A stretch of 64,000 nucleotides of DNA from BP-464 sp045805505 (GTDB lineage: Bacteria; Actinomycetota; Thermoleophilia; Solirubrobacterales; Solirubrobacteraceae), in assembly GCA_045805505.1 (NCBI GenBank), contig JBJMLA010000072.1, positions 62,001 through 126,000 on the forward strand. Reading direction: 5' to 3'. Of this stretch, positions 41,320 to 50,808 are shown one piece after another. Within the stretch, counting starts at the first letter, position 1. Every line of letters begins with the position of its first letter. The position numbers were made by a program, and so were the translations under genes. A model generated the notes under the pieces. That model saw only the letters and a program-made list of their open reading frames with translations. It was not told the origin of the DNA and searched no databases.

Positions 41320-43502
41320 GTCCGGCTCCGGCGATCCGGTGCGCTCGACGTCGCGGCCAGGCGTGCGCGGCGTCCGGCGACTCGCGCGCGGAGCGTTCCT
41401 GGATCGATCCGCAGCTCGCGCGGCTGAGGCGCGTCGTCGTCGGGGATCGCGGCCAGCAGTTCGCGCTCGCGGTCGAGGTGGCGCGCGACCTGGTCGAGCA
41501 TCGCCGCGCGGTCGGTGGGCTCGGCGGCGGCCAGCGCGGCCGGGTCGAGACCGGCCGCCCGGACGTGGCGCTCGTGGTCGACCGGCAGGTCCGCAGCGAG
41601 ATCCTGGGCGCGACGGCGGCGGTAGGCGGCCAGGTCACGGCCGGTGACCGCTGAGCCGGTCTGCGCCTGGTTGCGGGCCGCGTGGGCGACGAGCTGCTCG
41701 GCGCCCCGAAGTTCCGGTGCGGCGAGGCGGTCCAGGAGCTCGCGCCGCTTGCGGACGAGCGCCGCCTGATCGCCGTTGGGCAAAGGAGCCGGCCGGCCTG
41801 CGGCGCGTGCGGCGGCATGGTGCTCGTCAAAGCCGGTCAGCCGCCGGTCCACGACGCGCAGCTCGCGTTCGGCCTGGCGGCGCTGGGCGAGTGCCGCGCC
41901 GGCGCGTTCCTGCTCGCCTTCGAGATAGCGGCGGCCGTCGCTGTCGAACTCGGCGATGGCGGCCTCCGCGCTGCGCTGCGCCTTGACGGCCCGTACGCCG
42001 CGTCCGCGGTCGGCCAGCGCCTGTCCGGCCCGGCCTGGTGCCCCGAACACCCGCTGCGTGGCGGCCTTGGCGGTCCGGCCCATCTGCAGCGCGTAGTAGC
42101 CCTGCGCGAACGACGACATCATCCCGCGGGCGTTGTCGGGCCGGGGCTTGACCGAGACGAAGCCGATCAGCTCATGACGCTTGATCAGCACGCCCCACCA
42201 GAAGGCGATCTGCAGCAGCCAGGTCCCGAACCAGCCGATCTCCAGGCGGCGCAGCACCGCCGCGCCGGCCAGCACCACCGCGAGAAACAGGGCGTAGACG
42301 AGCTTTGCCGCGAGGGCCCCGACCAGGCGTTTGCCCCAGGCGATGAACGTCGCGCGGCCCGATTCGCCGAAGGCTGGCGCGAGCAGCATCGCCGGGGCGA
42401 AGAGCAACAGCAAGAGCGCCAGGACCGAGGCGAGCAGCAGCTTGATGCCCAGGTAGGCCAGCAGCGCGCAAGCCCCCAGCAGGCCGATGGCGATCAGGCC
42501 GAGGATCGCCAGCCGCGAGAACGTCCCGCCGGCCTCCTGCATCCGGATACGGCCGGGGTCCGCCATGTCGCCCTTGGCGTAGAAGCTGTCGCCCTTGAGC
42601 AGCTCATAGAGCAGGTCGCGATTCTTCTCCCCGGGCGCCGACGCCAGCCAGAGGTCGGCGACGCTCGGCGCATCCTCGACGACCTTCAACAGATCCTTGG
42701 GCGCCTCGGGCCGCTGGTCGCAGTAGTCGACCGACCCGAATTGCAACGCGCACCAGGGGTCGCGAACCAGCGAGTCGAAGACGCCCTGGGAGGCCTCCGA
42801 CAGCGAGCGGGCCGGATGATCGAGGGGCTGCGCGGTGGAGGCGGCAAGCAGGCCCAGCGAGGCGTCGTTGGCCAGCCGCGAGGCGTAGCCGACGGTGTCG
42901 TCGGGCTGGGCGAGGATGACCAGCGCGCAGACCATCAGCCCGACCGTCGCCAGCAGGCCGACGATCGTTTGCGTGGCCTGACGCTGCACCAGCCCGCGCC
43001 ACATGCCCCACAACGCGGTCACCGACAAGGCGGCCAAGAACCAGCTCTGGCCGATCACGCTGGTGTGCAGCGTGCTGAGCGTCTGGCGGACGCCGCTCAT
43101 CGCCGTGCCCAGCAGGTCTATCGAGAAGCCCCATTCGAGTAGCAGCAGCACGCCGTTGAGTGCGTAGACCAGCGCCATCCAGACCAGGCCGCCGACGCTC
43201 TGCAGCGCGCCGAGGAACGCGTCTCCGAGATGGGTGACGCCGACATCGACGTGCACGTCGAGGCCGTAGTTGCCGACCGGGTACTGATGCGCGATCGAGC
43301 CCGTGGCCGAGCAGTTGCGCCGGCCAGCGCTGCCGACGTCCTGGTCACAGGACGGGGAGCGGCCTCCGAGCTCGGCGAATGGGTCGGTCGATCGAGCCGA
43401 GGTCGTGGCAGCCACTGCGGCGGATGGGGCCGAGACGGCGAGCGCCGTGGCGGCGGCCAGCACCATCAGCAGGATCGAGAGCAGCCGGCTAGGCGGCGAC
43501 AT
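41316..43502 (-). CDS. polytopic VirB6/TrbL-like channel protein
   Basis: 728 residues. Signal peptide ('LLSILLMVLAAATALAVSA'), then at least seven membrane helices to about residue 440 ('GLVWMALVYALNGVLLLLEW', 'TIVGLLATVGLMVCALVIL', 'LLLASVLALLLLLFAPAML'). The last 280 residues are charged and helical with many Arg, Glu and Ala, probably a cytoplasmic coiled coil. It corresponds to the inner-membrane channel of the secretion system. It overlaps virB4 by 14 bases. Confidence 0.8.
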   Translation of the reverse strand: MSPPSRLLSILLMVLAAATALAVSAPSAAVAATTSARSTDPFAELGGRSPSCDQDVGSAGRRNCSATGSIAHQYPVGNYGLDVHVDVGVTHLGDAFLGALQSVGGLVWMALVYALNGVLLLLEWGFSIDLLGTAMSGVRQTLSTLHTSVIGQSWFLAALSVTALWGMWRGLVQRQATQTIVGLLATVGLMVCALVILAQPDDTVGYASRLANDASLGLLAASTAQPLDHPARSLSEASQGVFDSLVRDPWCALQFGSVDYCDQRPEAPKDLLKVVEDAPSVADLWLASAPGEKNRDLLYELLKGDSFYAKGDMADPGRIRMQEAGGTFSRLAILGLIAIGLLGACALLAYLGIKLLLASVLALLLLLFAPAMLLAPAFGESGRATFIAWGKRLVGALAAKLVYALFLAVVLAGAAVLRRLEIGWFGTWLLQIAFWWGVLIKRHELIGFVSVKPRPDNARGMMSSFAQGYYALQMGRTAKAATQRVFGAPGRAGQALADRGRGVRAVKAQRSAEAAIAEFDSDGRRYLEGEQERAGAALAQRRQAERELRVVDRRLTGFDEHHAAARAAGRPAPLPNGDQAALVRKRRELLDRLAAPELRGAEQLVAHAARNQAQTGSAVTGRDLAAYRRRRAQDLAADLPVDHERHVRAAGLDPAALAAAEPTDRAAMLDQVARHLDRERELLAAIPDDDAPQPRELRIDPGTLRARVAGRRARLAATSSAPDRRSRT

Positions 43503-45900
43503 GGATTCCTCCGCGCGGTGTGGTGTCGAGGGTGGTCAGGAGCTGCTCGTCGACGAGATCGATCTGCACCGGGGCGACCCGGCCTGTGTAGTCGCGCATC
43601 AGGCAGCGGCCCTGGCGGAAGGACTGCAGCTGGGTGCGTAGCCGGCGGTCGTCGGCGTCGAGGCCCAGCAGATTCAGGACGCGGGCCGCTTCGGCCTCGG
43701 TCTCGACGCCGAAGCACAGGCAGGCGCCGATGAGGTTCTCGAGCTCGGAGACGTCGGCCAGGCTCTGGGTGGCCAGGATCGGCGTGGCGTTCTGGCTGCG
43801 GCACAGCCGGTTGATGCGGTCGACCAGCGACCGGCCCGCCGCGTCGCCCAGCAGCATCCATGCCTCGTCGAAGAGCAGGACCTTGTGGCGCGACCAGTCG
43901 TCCCCCATGAGGTGCAGCGCATAGGCGGCCAGCAGCCGCAGCAGCGCCTGACCGGCACGCTCGTCGCTGGTCAGCTCGCTGCGGCTCGTGCCGGGGAGGG
44001 GCAGGGTGAGGTTGGCGATCCGCAGCGAGCTGAGCTGGCGGGCGCCGGCCTCGTCGTTGACGCTGCCAGACTCGGCGAACCCGAGCTGCAGCAGGCCCGA
44101 GCGAGTGTGGACGGCCAGCGCCTTGCCGGCCGCCTTGGCGTGCGCGTCGCCGGCACGCAGCTCGGCGACGACCTCGCCACAGCAACGTGCGCCGCGCTCG
44201 CTGCAGGCGTCGACGGCCTCGCGAATCGCCGTCTGCCAGTCCGGCGGCACGGGGGCGGGCAGCAGATCGGTCAGGAACGAGTAGGCGAGGTCGGCCCGCG
44301 TCTGGGGCGGGGCGATCCGCAGCGGATCGAGCCGGCCGCGGTCGCGCTCACCGGCCTGCAGCTCGATGATCTCGACGCGCTCGGCGCCGACGAGCTCGTG
44401 GAGGCGGTGATCGCCCTTGGGGTCGATCGCGACGACCCGGGAGCCCTGCAGGAACGCCTGGTAGGCCAGCAGCTCGGCGGTCAGCGTCTTGCCCGAGCCC
44501 AGGGTCCCGGAGCACAGGACGGCGGCCGGCCGCGAGGTTCGCGAGGCCTCGGTGAGGTCAAACAGCACCGGCTGCCCGGACCCCGAGAGGGTGTAGCCGA
44601 CGTACATGCCTCGGTCTGAGCCCACGGCGTGCGTCGCGGTCGGGACCATGGCCCCGAGCTGCTCGCAGAGCAGGACGTCGTCGTAGTCGCGGACCCTCCG
44701 TGCCTGTGCGGGCAGGTGTGAGACGAACAGATCGACCTGAGAGCCGAGGGGCCGGTGCAGCAGGACGGGCGCATATTCGCGGCGGAGGCGCTCGACCCGT
44801 TCGTCGAGCAGCTCCGCCGAGGGCGCGGCGACGCATAGGCCGATGCTGGCCCGCAGCAGCGGCGGGCGTTCGGGCGAGGTCAGGTACTCCTCGAGCTCGC
44901 GCGCGATGCCGGGCCGTACGGCAGACGACGAGGTCGGGCCGTGGTCGCCGTAGGTCTCCTCGGTAAAGACGTTGTCGGCGTCGACGAGCTTGCGCCGCGC
45001 GAGCGCGACGGCCTGGTCGTTGGGCACCCAGCGCGCACTGACCGCTGCGTCGACCTCGAACGGGACCGCCTCGAGCGGCGCGAACAGCAGCTCGGCCTGA
45101 GGGCCGGGGAACGCTGCGATCTCCGGCAGCGCGCCGAGCATCAGGAACGCCTGATGGCTTTCGCCGGGCTCGCCGCTGATGCGCAGCGCCCGTGCGTCGA
45201 CGTGCATCGGCGCGTCGCACAGTCGCATCACGTCGGTGCGCAGCGGCACGTAGCGGGCGCAGCCGTCCTCCTCGGGGGCGTCGACGACGAGCGCATTGGG
45301 AGCCCACTGCTCCTCAACGACCGGCTCGGCAACGCCGCGGCAGAACGCGCGGCGCACCAGCCACTGCAGATCGGCGGTCGACGCGCGCGTGCAGTCGAGA
45401 TAGTCGCCGGCGCATGAGAAGACCCGCTGCTCGGCAGCCCGCGCCTCGTCTAGCTGCCGGCGGCTGATTCCTCGCGGGTCAGCCAGACCCAGCCGCCGGC
45501 CCCCGAGGGCGAACCAGCCGCGTGCGGTAGGACCGCCGACGGCGGGCAGTCGCACGGCGACATAGACCTCGGGCCGGGCGACGCGACGGTCGCCGAGGTG
45601 GCGATGGTGCAGGTCGAGATAGCGCCCCAGCGCGGCGGGGTGCGCCCAACGGCGGTCGGCTTGGTTCTCGACCTGCTCGCGATAGCCGGCCACCGACCAG
45701 GGTCGCGACACCCGCAGCAGCTGAAAGTCGGTCCCGACGGCAAAGGCGAACCCGGCCACGGCGGTCAACAGGTCGCGCTTGGCAGCCGACGAGAGCCCGG
45801 CGTAGGACTGTGTCTCGACGCGATAGAGCGCCCATGCGTCATCGAGGCTCGTTCCCCAGACGAGGTTGCCCCAGGCAAACGACAGAGGCTGTCTCACCAC
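43489..45900 (-). CDS. VirB4-type conjugation ATPase
   Basis: 803 residues. The N-terminal half matches the CagE/VirB4 region. The motor domain has Walker A 'SGTLGSGKTLTAELLAYQAF' and Walker B 'VLLFDEAWMLLGD', with 'NATPILATQSLADVSELENL' typical of VirB4 and TcpF proteins. It drives pilus or channel assembly and transfer. It is the largest ATPase of the operon. Confidence 0.9.
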   Translation of the reverse strand: MVRQPLSFAWGNLVWGTSLDDAWALYRVETQSYAGLSSAAKRDLLTAVAGFAFAVGTDFQLLRVSRPWSVAGYREQVENQADRRWAHPAALGRYLDLHHRHLGDRRVARPEVYVAVRLPAVGGPTARGWFALGGRRLGLADPRGISRRQLDEARAAEQRVFSCAGDYLDCTRASTADLQWLVRRAFCRGVAEPVVEEQWAPNALVVDAPEEDGCARYVPLRTDVMRLCDAPMHVDARALRISGEPGESHQAFLMLGALPEIAAFPGPQAELLFAPLEAVPFEVDAAVSARWVPNDQAVALARRKLVDADNVFTEETYGDHGPTSSSAVRPGIARELEEYLTSPERPPLLRASIGLCVAAPSAELLDERVERLRREYAPVLLHRPLGSQVDLFVSHLPAQARRVRDYDDVLLCEQLGAMVPTATHAVGSDRGMYVGYTLSGSGQPVLFDLTEASRTSRPAAVLCSGTLGSGKTLTAELLAYQAFLQGSRVVAIDPKGDHRLHELVGAERVEIIELQAGERDRGRLDPLRIAPPQTRADLAYSFLTDLLPAPVPPDWQTAIREAVDACSERGARCCGEVVAELRAGDAHAKAAGKALAVHTRSGLLQLGFAESGSVNDEAGARQLSSLRIANLTLPLPGTSRSELTSDERAGQALLRLLAAYALHLMGDDWSRHKVLLFDEAWMLLGDAAGRSLVDRINRLCRSQNATPILATQSLADVSELENLIGACLCFGVETEAEAARVLNLLGLDADDRRLRTQLQSFRQGRCLMRDYTGRVAPVQIDLVDEQLLTTLDTTPRGGIHVAA

Positions 45901-46418
45901 ATCACCAGCTGCTCGCCGGGCACCAGCGCGAGCTGCTCGCCGATCGGAGACGGTGCCTGACGGGACGCGTCCGTAGTCGGTGATCGTCGCGGTTGGTGCA
46001 GCCGCCGCCTGCGCGGAGGCGGCCCTTCGACGACCACCGCGAGGTCGCCGAGGGCGACGGTCTCTTCCTGGCGGAGGGGCGCAAAGGCGCGCAGCCGTCG
46101 CGGGCCACGGACGAACGCCAGCCAGGCCATCCCGGCGGCGTGCGCGCTGCGGCCGTCGAGCTTGACGCTGGTCAGCGCGTAGCTGACGGCGGCGGGAAGC
46201 AGCACGAAGCGAGCGGGCGCCGGCAGCAACCCGATCACCGGCCCGGTGACGGGCAGCCCGGCCAGCAGCAGGACGGCGAGCAGTCCGGCCATCGCGTAAC
46301 CGGCGCTCCGCAGCGGCAGTCCGTAAGGCAGCGGGACGCGGAAGCGGTCGATGCGGTGGATGCGCCGCTCGAGGTCAAAGACCACGCGGAACGAGCGGAT
46401 CTGCAGGCCGTCGTCCAT
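45894..46418 (-). CDS. TcpE-like conjugation membrane protein
   Basis: 174 residues from ATG 46418. 'SFRVVFDLERRIHRIDRF' and 'RVPLPYGLPLRSAGYAMAG' followed by two helices, then 'LTSVKLDGRSAHAAGMAWL', match the TcpE pattern of Gram-positive elements (Tn916, pCW3). The C-terminal tail is Pro/Arg-rich. It overlaps virB4 by seven bases. Confidence 0.75.
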   Translation of the reverse strand: MDDGLQIRSFRVVFDLERRIHRIDRFRVPLPYGLPLRSAGYAMAGLLAVLLLAGLPVTGPVIGLLPAPARFVLLPAAVSYALTSVKLDGRSAHAAGMAWLAFVRGPRRLRAFAPLRQEETVALGDLAVVVEGPPPRRRRLHQPRRSPTTDASRQAPSPIGEQLALVPGEQLVMW

Positions 46419-46420
46419 GG

Positions 46421-46729
46421 CTAGCCGCCGATCGACTGCCACAGCGACTCGATCGCGTGCTTGACGCTCTCCGGAGCGAACGCGAAGCCGCCGACGAGCA
46501 CGACAAGCAGAGCGAGAACGACCCCGCCGTTGACATCGCGCTTGGCGAGCACCGGGATGGCGACGAGCCCCGCGACGCCGAGCAGCAGCATGGTGGCCCA
46601 GCTCTTGACCTCGGCGCCGACGCGCTTGCCGATGTCGCTGGTTGCCGCCATCGCGGCGTGGGCGTCGCCGAACGCGGCGAACGCTCCGAACACGGTCAGT
46701 ACGGCCAGGCCCAGGACGATCCTTCTCAT
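46421..46729 (-). CDS. VirB2/TcpD-like small membrane protein
   Basis: 102 residues: signal peptide ('IVLGLAVLTVFGAFAAFGD', cut near 'AHAAMA') and two helices ('WATMLLLGVAGLVAIPVLA', 'GGVVLALLVVLVGGFAFA'). This is the size and shape of pilin-like VirB2 or TcpD. Second gene of the operon. Confidence 0.7.
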   Translation of the reverse strand: MRRIVLGLAVLTVFGAFAAFGDAHAAMAATSDIGKRVGAEVKSWATMLLLGVAGLVAIPVLAKRDVNGGVVLALLVVLVGGFAFAPESVKHAIESLWQSIGG

Positions 46730-47568
46730 GACGTTCTCCCGTCTTGTGTTTGGTCAGTTCCGATCCACCGGACGAACCAACGCCCGGCCTCGCGGGCCAC
46801 GCCGAGCTCATAGCCCAGGCGCAGCTCTCCTCCGTCCGAAAGCCGGGCGCGCACCACGACCGCGACGCCCCGACGACGTGACGTCCAGGACAGGTCCTCG
46901 ACGGCGACCATGCGCAGCGTCTGGTCGGGCAGCGCGATCACCGCGCCCGGAAGCAGGTCGGCAGCAAGGGCGTCGCGACGGCCGGCCAGGAAGTTGCGCA
47001 GCGCCCGCGACACCGTCGCGTCGAGCTCGTCGTTATCGACCGCGTCAGGGGGCGGCGCGTCCGGAGCGGTTGCGGTCGCGGGCCATCCGACGAGCGCCGG
47101 GAACTCGCGTACGGCGAGCGATCCGCGGTCGTCCTGCGCGACCGTGACGACCAGCGCGACCCTTCCGTTGGTCGTGTCCGCGAGCACGGTGATCCGATGC
47201 CCACCGCGGACAGGCCGGTCCGACGCGACGGCCGACCACGCCACCTGTTGTTCGGTTCGCGGCGGCCCGGGCGCTCCGCTGTCGGCGAGCGCTGGGGCGA
47301 ACTGCTCCAGAGCAAGGTCGCGCTGCTCGGGCTTGCGGGGATCCCAGGTCAGGTAGGCGCGGGCGAAGGACTCGGCGAAGGCTGCCGGCGCCAGCATGAG
47401 CGCGGACGACTGCGTACGAGTCGCGATCGTCACCGGACGCTGCGGCAGCAGAACGGTGCGCAGCCCGGCGGCGCACAGGACCACGCAGGTGGCGATGAGC
47501 GCCAGACGGGGGGCGCGTGCTGCCCAACGCATCTGGCGCAGCGACCGCGGGGAGGTCGAGATGTCCAT
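46726..47568 (-). CDS. TcpC/VirB8-like conjugation protein, first gene of the transfer operon
   Basis: 280 residues. An N-terminal helix ('LALIATCVVLCAAGLRTVLL') is followed by two NTF2-like domains ('AESFARAYLTWDPRKPEQRD', 'VSRALRNFLAGRRDALAADL', 'GYELGVAREAGRWFVRWIG'), as in TcpC. It assembles the channel at the membrane. The operon promoter should lie in the 83 bases before it. Confidence 0.8.
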   Translation of the reverse strand: MDISTSPRSLRQMRWAARAPRLALIATCVVLCAAGLRTVLLPQRPVTIATRTQSSALMLAPAAFAESFARAYLTWDPRKPEQRDLALEQFAPALADSGAPGPPRTEQQVAWSAVASDRPVRGGHRITVLADTTNGRVALVVTVAQDDRGSLAVREFPALVGWPATATAPDAPPPDAVDNDELDATVSRALRNFLAGRRDALAADLLPGAVIALPDQTLRMVAVEDLSWTSRRRGVAVVVRARLSDGGELRLGYELGVAREAGRWFVRWIGTDQTQDGRTS

Positions 47569-47651
47569 CGCCTCTTACGTCGCGCGATGCCGACATCACC
47601 CCCCTCTAAATCTGGGAGGGCGAATCAGGGGGAGCTGGCGCTACTGGCTAG
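47569..47651. promoter_or_regulatory. divergent promoter region of the transfer operon
   Basis: 83 bases between the transfer operon and the 47652 gene. It contains an inverted repeat CCCTC/GAGGG around an AT-rich centre (47602-47620, TAAATCTGG), placed as an operator would be. Confidence 0.45.
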
Positions 47652-48002
47652 GTGATCCGTGTCAACTACCGCGGCCGCCTCGTCGCCACGGTCGAGGGTG
47701 ACGAGGTGACGGTCGCGCCGCGTATCGCCGAGCTCGATCGCGGCCATCCGGTTCGGAGGTGGGTGGTGTGCCTGGCGATGTTCGCCGGCTACGTCCTGGA
47801 CGGCCGCGTGGTCGGGCCGTTCAATGAACGACGGGCCGCCCACTTTGCGCGGACCGCGCTGCTACCCGACAACGAGTTCGAACCTGTCGAAGAGCTCGCG
47901 GACGAGGTCCTGGCGGCCTACTTCAACGTTCCGGTCGAGCAGATCCCCGAGAAGCGCGAAGACCTCAGGGCCCGTCGCCTGCTCGACGATCTTGGACCAT
48001 GA
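47652..48002 (+). CDS. ImmA/IrrE-like protein that has lost its zinc motif
   Basis: 116 residues from a GTG. The C-terminal part ('NERRAAHFARTALLPDNEF', 'LAAYFNVPVEQIPEKREDL') follows the ImmA/IrrE pattern (ExxAxxFAxxLLxP, then FxVPxxxI). Where ImmA has AHELGH the sequence is 'RWVVCLAMFAGYVL', so catalysis is not expected. ImmA proteins often control element excision by cutting a repressor; this one may act by binding only. It is divergent from the transfer operon. Confidence 0.6.
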   Translation: MIRVNYRGRLVATVEGDEVTVAPRIAELDRGHPVRRWVVCLAMFAGYVLDGRVVGPFNERRAAHFARTALLPDNEFEPVEELADEVLAAYFNVPVEQIPEKREDLRARRLLDDLGP

Positions 48003-48015
48003 CCCGGTAGCTCTG

Positions 48016-48555
48016 CTAGCAGACGACGATCAGGTGAAACGGGAGATTGGCGGGGGAGCCATCTGCGGCGTAGGTCTGGACGCCAGCCTTACCATCCACG
48101 AGGTTCACCGTTATCCGCCCAGCGACGGCTGTCGATGCGTCGGATGTTCCGAGACTGCCAGCCACGGCGCATCCGGTGAGGGAGCGGCTAAATCCGATCT
48201 GGTAGGTGCCAGTTCCCGTCAAGCCGCCCTGGGTTGCGTTTCCGCTTGTCGGATTTCCGCCCCCGTCAACTACGGCGAACAGAGACGTGCCAGGCGGACC
48301 GCCGGGCCCCGCAGGCCCGGCCGGCCCCGTCGCTCCCCGCAGACTGCGCTGCGCTGAGCGGCTGAGCTCCTTGACGCCCAGCGCTCCGTCCCGGATTTCG
48401 GCGCCCCGGACGGCGCCGGTCTGGATCTGACGGTGCCCAACACTGTTCCGCGGCAGCGTGAACGCCGCATATGAGGTCCCGCCTAGCGCGACGCAGACCG
48501 CGATCGTGGCCATGACGTTTGCGTAGGTCATCTGCTTCCGCAGTCTCGTCAGCAT
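48016..48555 (-). CDS. collagen-like secreted protein
   Basis: 179 residues from ATG 48555. The N-terminal helix ('YANVMATIAVCVALGGTSYA') is followed by 'LPRNSVGHRQIQTGAVRG', a short Gly-Pro repeat ('GPAGPAGPGGPPG') and a beta-rich C-terminal domain with two Cys. To my knowledge this N-terminal design is common in Thermoleophilia. It is probably a surface protein. Confidence 0.75.
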   Translation of the reverse strand: MLTRLRKQMTYANVMATIAVCVALGGTSYAAFTLPRNSVGHRQIQTGAVRGAEIRDGALGVKELSRSAQRSLRGATGPAGPAGPGGPPGTSLFAVVDGGGNPTSGNATQGGLTGTGTYQIGFSRSLTGCAVAGSLGTSDASTAVAGRITVNLVDGKAGVQTYAADGSPANLPFHLIVVC

Positions 48556-48621
48556 TCGTGGTCCCCCGGAGTCTCGCTCTTTCATGATGGTCACAGTGAT
48601 TCGCGCCCCGTTGTTCTCCCC

Positions 48622-50808
48622 CTACAACCCGCGCACGTGAAGAGCGATGCTCCTCGAGCGGCCAATCGCGTAAGGGAACGTGGACTCCTGCGGAAGCCGC
48701 ACACGCATCCGATAGATCTGATTGCCACGGGTGCCGTCGAAGCGATACTCGTGGCGCCAGCGGCCGCCCGGTCGCGACCGGGTGGTGGCAAAGGTTCGCC
48801 AGTGGCCGCGCAGGAAGACCTGGACCTCGACGAGCTTGCCGCCCGCGGGGATTACCCCCCCGAGCACGCGTCCTCGCAGGTGGACGTACTCGCCGTTGAG
48901 GAGATGGGTGTGGTCAGCGTGAATCGTGCTGCGGGCCGGCACGAGGATCCGAATGGCGCGAATCGATGGACGGATCGTCGCGGTGCCGCTGAACCGGAAT
49001 CGGATGGTCCGGCTGACGCCCTTCGCGGCGCGATAGGCGAAATAGCCGCGCGGCGAGGTCTTGAGCGAAGCGACTGCCGTCCACGGAGCCCCGGGACGCT
49101 GGTCGCGCGAGAACACGAGGACCTCGCTGCCCGCGATCGGGTTGCCGTCGGCGGTCCGCAGTTGTCCGCCGAGCCGAACGGGGTGACCGAACTTGGTGCG
49201 AATCGTTGCGCCGTGTTTACGCAATGCCCGCGAGGCCGCGCCCGCCTTGATTCGCGTGAGGACGCGAACCGGGAGCCTCAGGTGGGCTGCGCCGCCGTCA
49301 GCCAACTCCGTGCTCGTGCGTTCGTTGCCGGCCGCGTCCTTCGCCCAGGCCTGTAGGTCGTAGCGGCCTGCGGCGAGGTGCTCATCGTCGATCCGCGCCG
49401 TTACGCGTCCGCCTTCAAGCGTGCTCGGAAGGGTCTGCCAGACGTTGCTGCCGTGTCGGCGTACCTCGATGCGGGCGTCGGCGATCGAGCTCTCCCCATC
49501 CACAGCGCTCGCGGCCACAAGCGTCGGATCGGAAGGGTTGGGGGGCTCGAAGCCCACGGTCGGTGCCGTCGGATCGAATCGCAGTTGCGCTGTCGCGTTC
49601 GCGTTCGGATCAGCATTGCCGGCCGCGTCGCGAAGCCAGACCGTCATCGTCCACTCGCCCGATGCAGGAAGCTGGAGGTCGTCGACACGCGTGAGCGTGT
49701 CTCCGCTTCGCGTCCCGGTGAGGCAGCTCCCTCCGGTGGCTGGGCAGAGTCGATACTCCGCTCCCGCGATTGGCGCCACGCCATCGGTTACCGGGTTGGT
49801 CCACATCACGCCAAAGCCGTTGGCCGACCGCCAGCCATCGCCTCCGACTACCGCTAGCCCCGTCGGAGCGGCGGGAGCCGTGTTGTCGATCTTGATGGTC
49901 CGCGAGACCTCGGTGGGGTTGCCCGCGGCGTCGACGGTTTCGAGCGTGAGAGTGTGCGAACCGTCTGTTCCCAGCTTCGATGTATCGATCGGAATGGAGT
50001 AGCCCAGATTGGGGCACGGAGTCGCTCGCGTGTCGTCACAAGCGTTGCTGTAGTTAGCCACGGTCTGTTCGTCAACCTGTACCGCGTTGCGCCGGATCCC
50101 CGCGCCATCGCTTGCATCGAACGCGACCTGGCGGGTGCCGTTGAGCCAGCCGTCGCTTGTCCACAGCTCGCCGCGTGGGGACGTCAGGGCGGGCGGGGTC
50201 GGGTCGTTGATCGTGATGCGTACGTTTCTGATGGCCGCCCGTGTCTCGCCGCTGCGGTCGCAGGTGGCGGCGCCGCAGATCGCCATGAGTGCCACGCGCT
50301 TGTCGTTGATCGGCCAATCCCAGTAAGTCCAGGTGATGCCATTCGTACCGCAGTAGCCGGGCTCTAGTGCGTAGACCCAGCGGCCGCCGAGGTCGCCGCT
50401 GGTCGCCTTGATGCCGGCGCCCCAGTTGCATCCGTATCGCGACAGGTAGAAGTAGCCGTGGATGCTCTCGATCGTCGTGCCCGCCGGGGCGTCGAACGTC
50501 GCGAACGCGCCCTGGAAGCCGGTGGCGGTCGCGCCGCCGCTCGCCACGCTGCGGGTCACCGTCCCCTCGGTGTTGCCATCGGCGCACGCGCTGTAGGCCG
50601 CGAACCCAGCGTCCTGAGTGCCGGCCCAGCTTGGGGTGGCGCCGCCGGCATGGTTGGGATCGCAGGAGTACACCTCGTAGGTGCCTGCGATCGCGGTGTC
50701 GTGAAGCATGAAGAGGCCGAGAATGAACGCCCCCATCACGGCGAGGGCGAACGGGCGGGCGCGGAGGGGCTGGACCATGTGTGACGTCTCCTGTCTGGTG
50801 CTGCTCAT
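48622..50808 (-). CDS. large secreted surface protein with Ig-like domains
   Basis: 728 residues; ATG 50808 overlaps the sigma gene stop, and an in-frame ATG 50778 has a GGAG at good spacing. Signal peptide ('ALAVMGAFILGLFMLHD'). A lectin-like N-terminal domain with five Cys pairs ('EVYSCDPNHAGGATPSW') is followed by Ig-like/cadherin-like repeats ('LETVDAAGNPTEVSRTIKID', 'WLRDAAGNADPNA', 'AWAKDAAGNERTSTEL'). The end is a basic beta domain. Probably an adhesin or envelope protein controlled by the sigma factor before it. Confidence 0.75.
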   Translation of the reverse strand: MSSTRQETSHMVQPLRARPFALAVMGAFILGLFMLHDTAIAGTYEVYSCDPNHAGGATPSWAGTQDAGFAAYSACADGNTEGTVTRSVASGGATATGFQGAFATFDAPAGTTIESIHGYFYLSRYGCNWGAGIKATSGDLGGRWVYALEPGYCGTNGITWTYWDWPINDKRVALMAICGAATCDRSGETRAAIRNVRITINDPTPPALTSPRGELWTSDGWLNGTRQVAFDASDGAGIRRNAVQVDEQTVANYSNACDDTRATPCPNLGYSIPIDTSKLGTDGSHTLTLETVDAAGNPTEVSRTIKIDNTAPAAPTGLAVVGGDGWRSANGFGVMWTNPVTDGVAPIAGAEYRLCPATGGSCLTGTRSGDTLTRVDDLQLPASGEWTMTVWLRDAAGNADPNANATAQLRFDPTAPTVGFEPPNPSDPTLVAASAVDGESSIADARIEVRRHGSNVWQTLPSTLEGGRVTARIDDEHLAAGRYDLQAWAKDAAGNERTSTELADGGAAHLRLPVRVLTRIKAGAASRALRKHGATIRTKFGHPVRLGGQLRTADGNPIAGSEVLVFSRDQRPGAPWTAVASLKTSPRGYFAYRAAKGVSRTIRFRFSGTATIRPSIRAIRILVPARSTIHADHTHLLNGEYVHLRGRVLGGVIPAGGKLVEVQVFLRGHWRTFATTRSRPGGRWRHEYRFDGTRGNQIYRMRVRLPQESTFPYAIGRSRSIALHVRGL

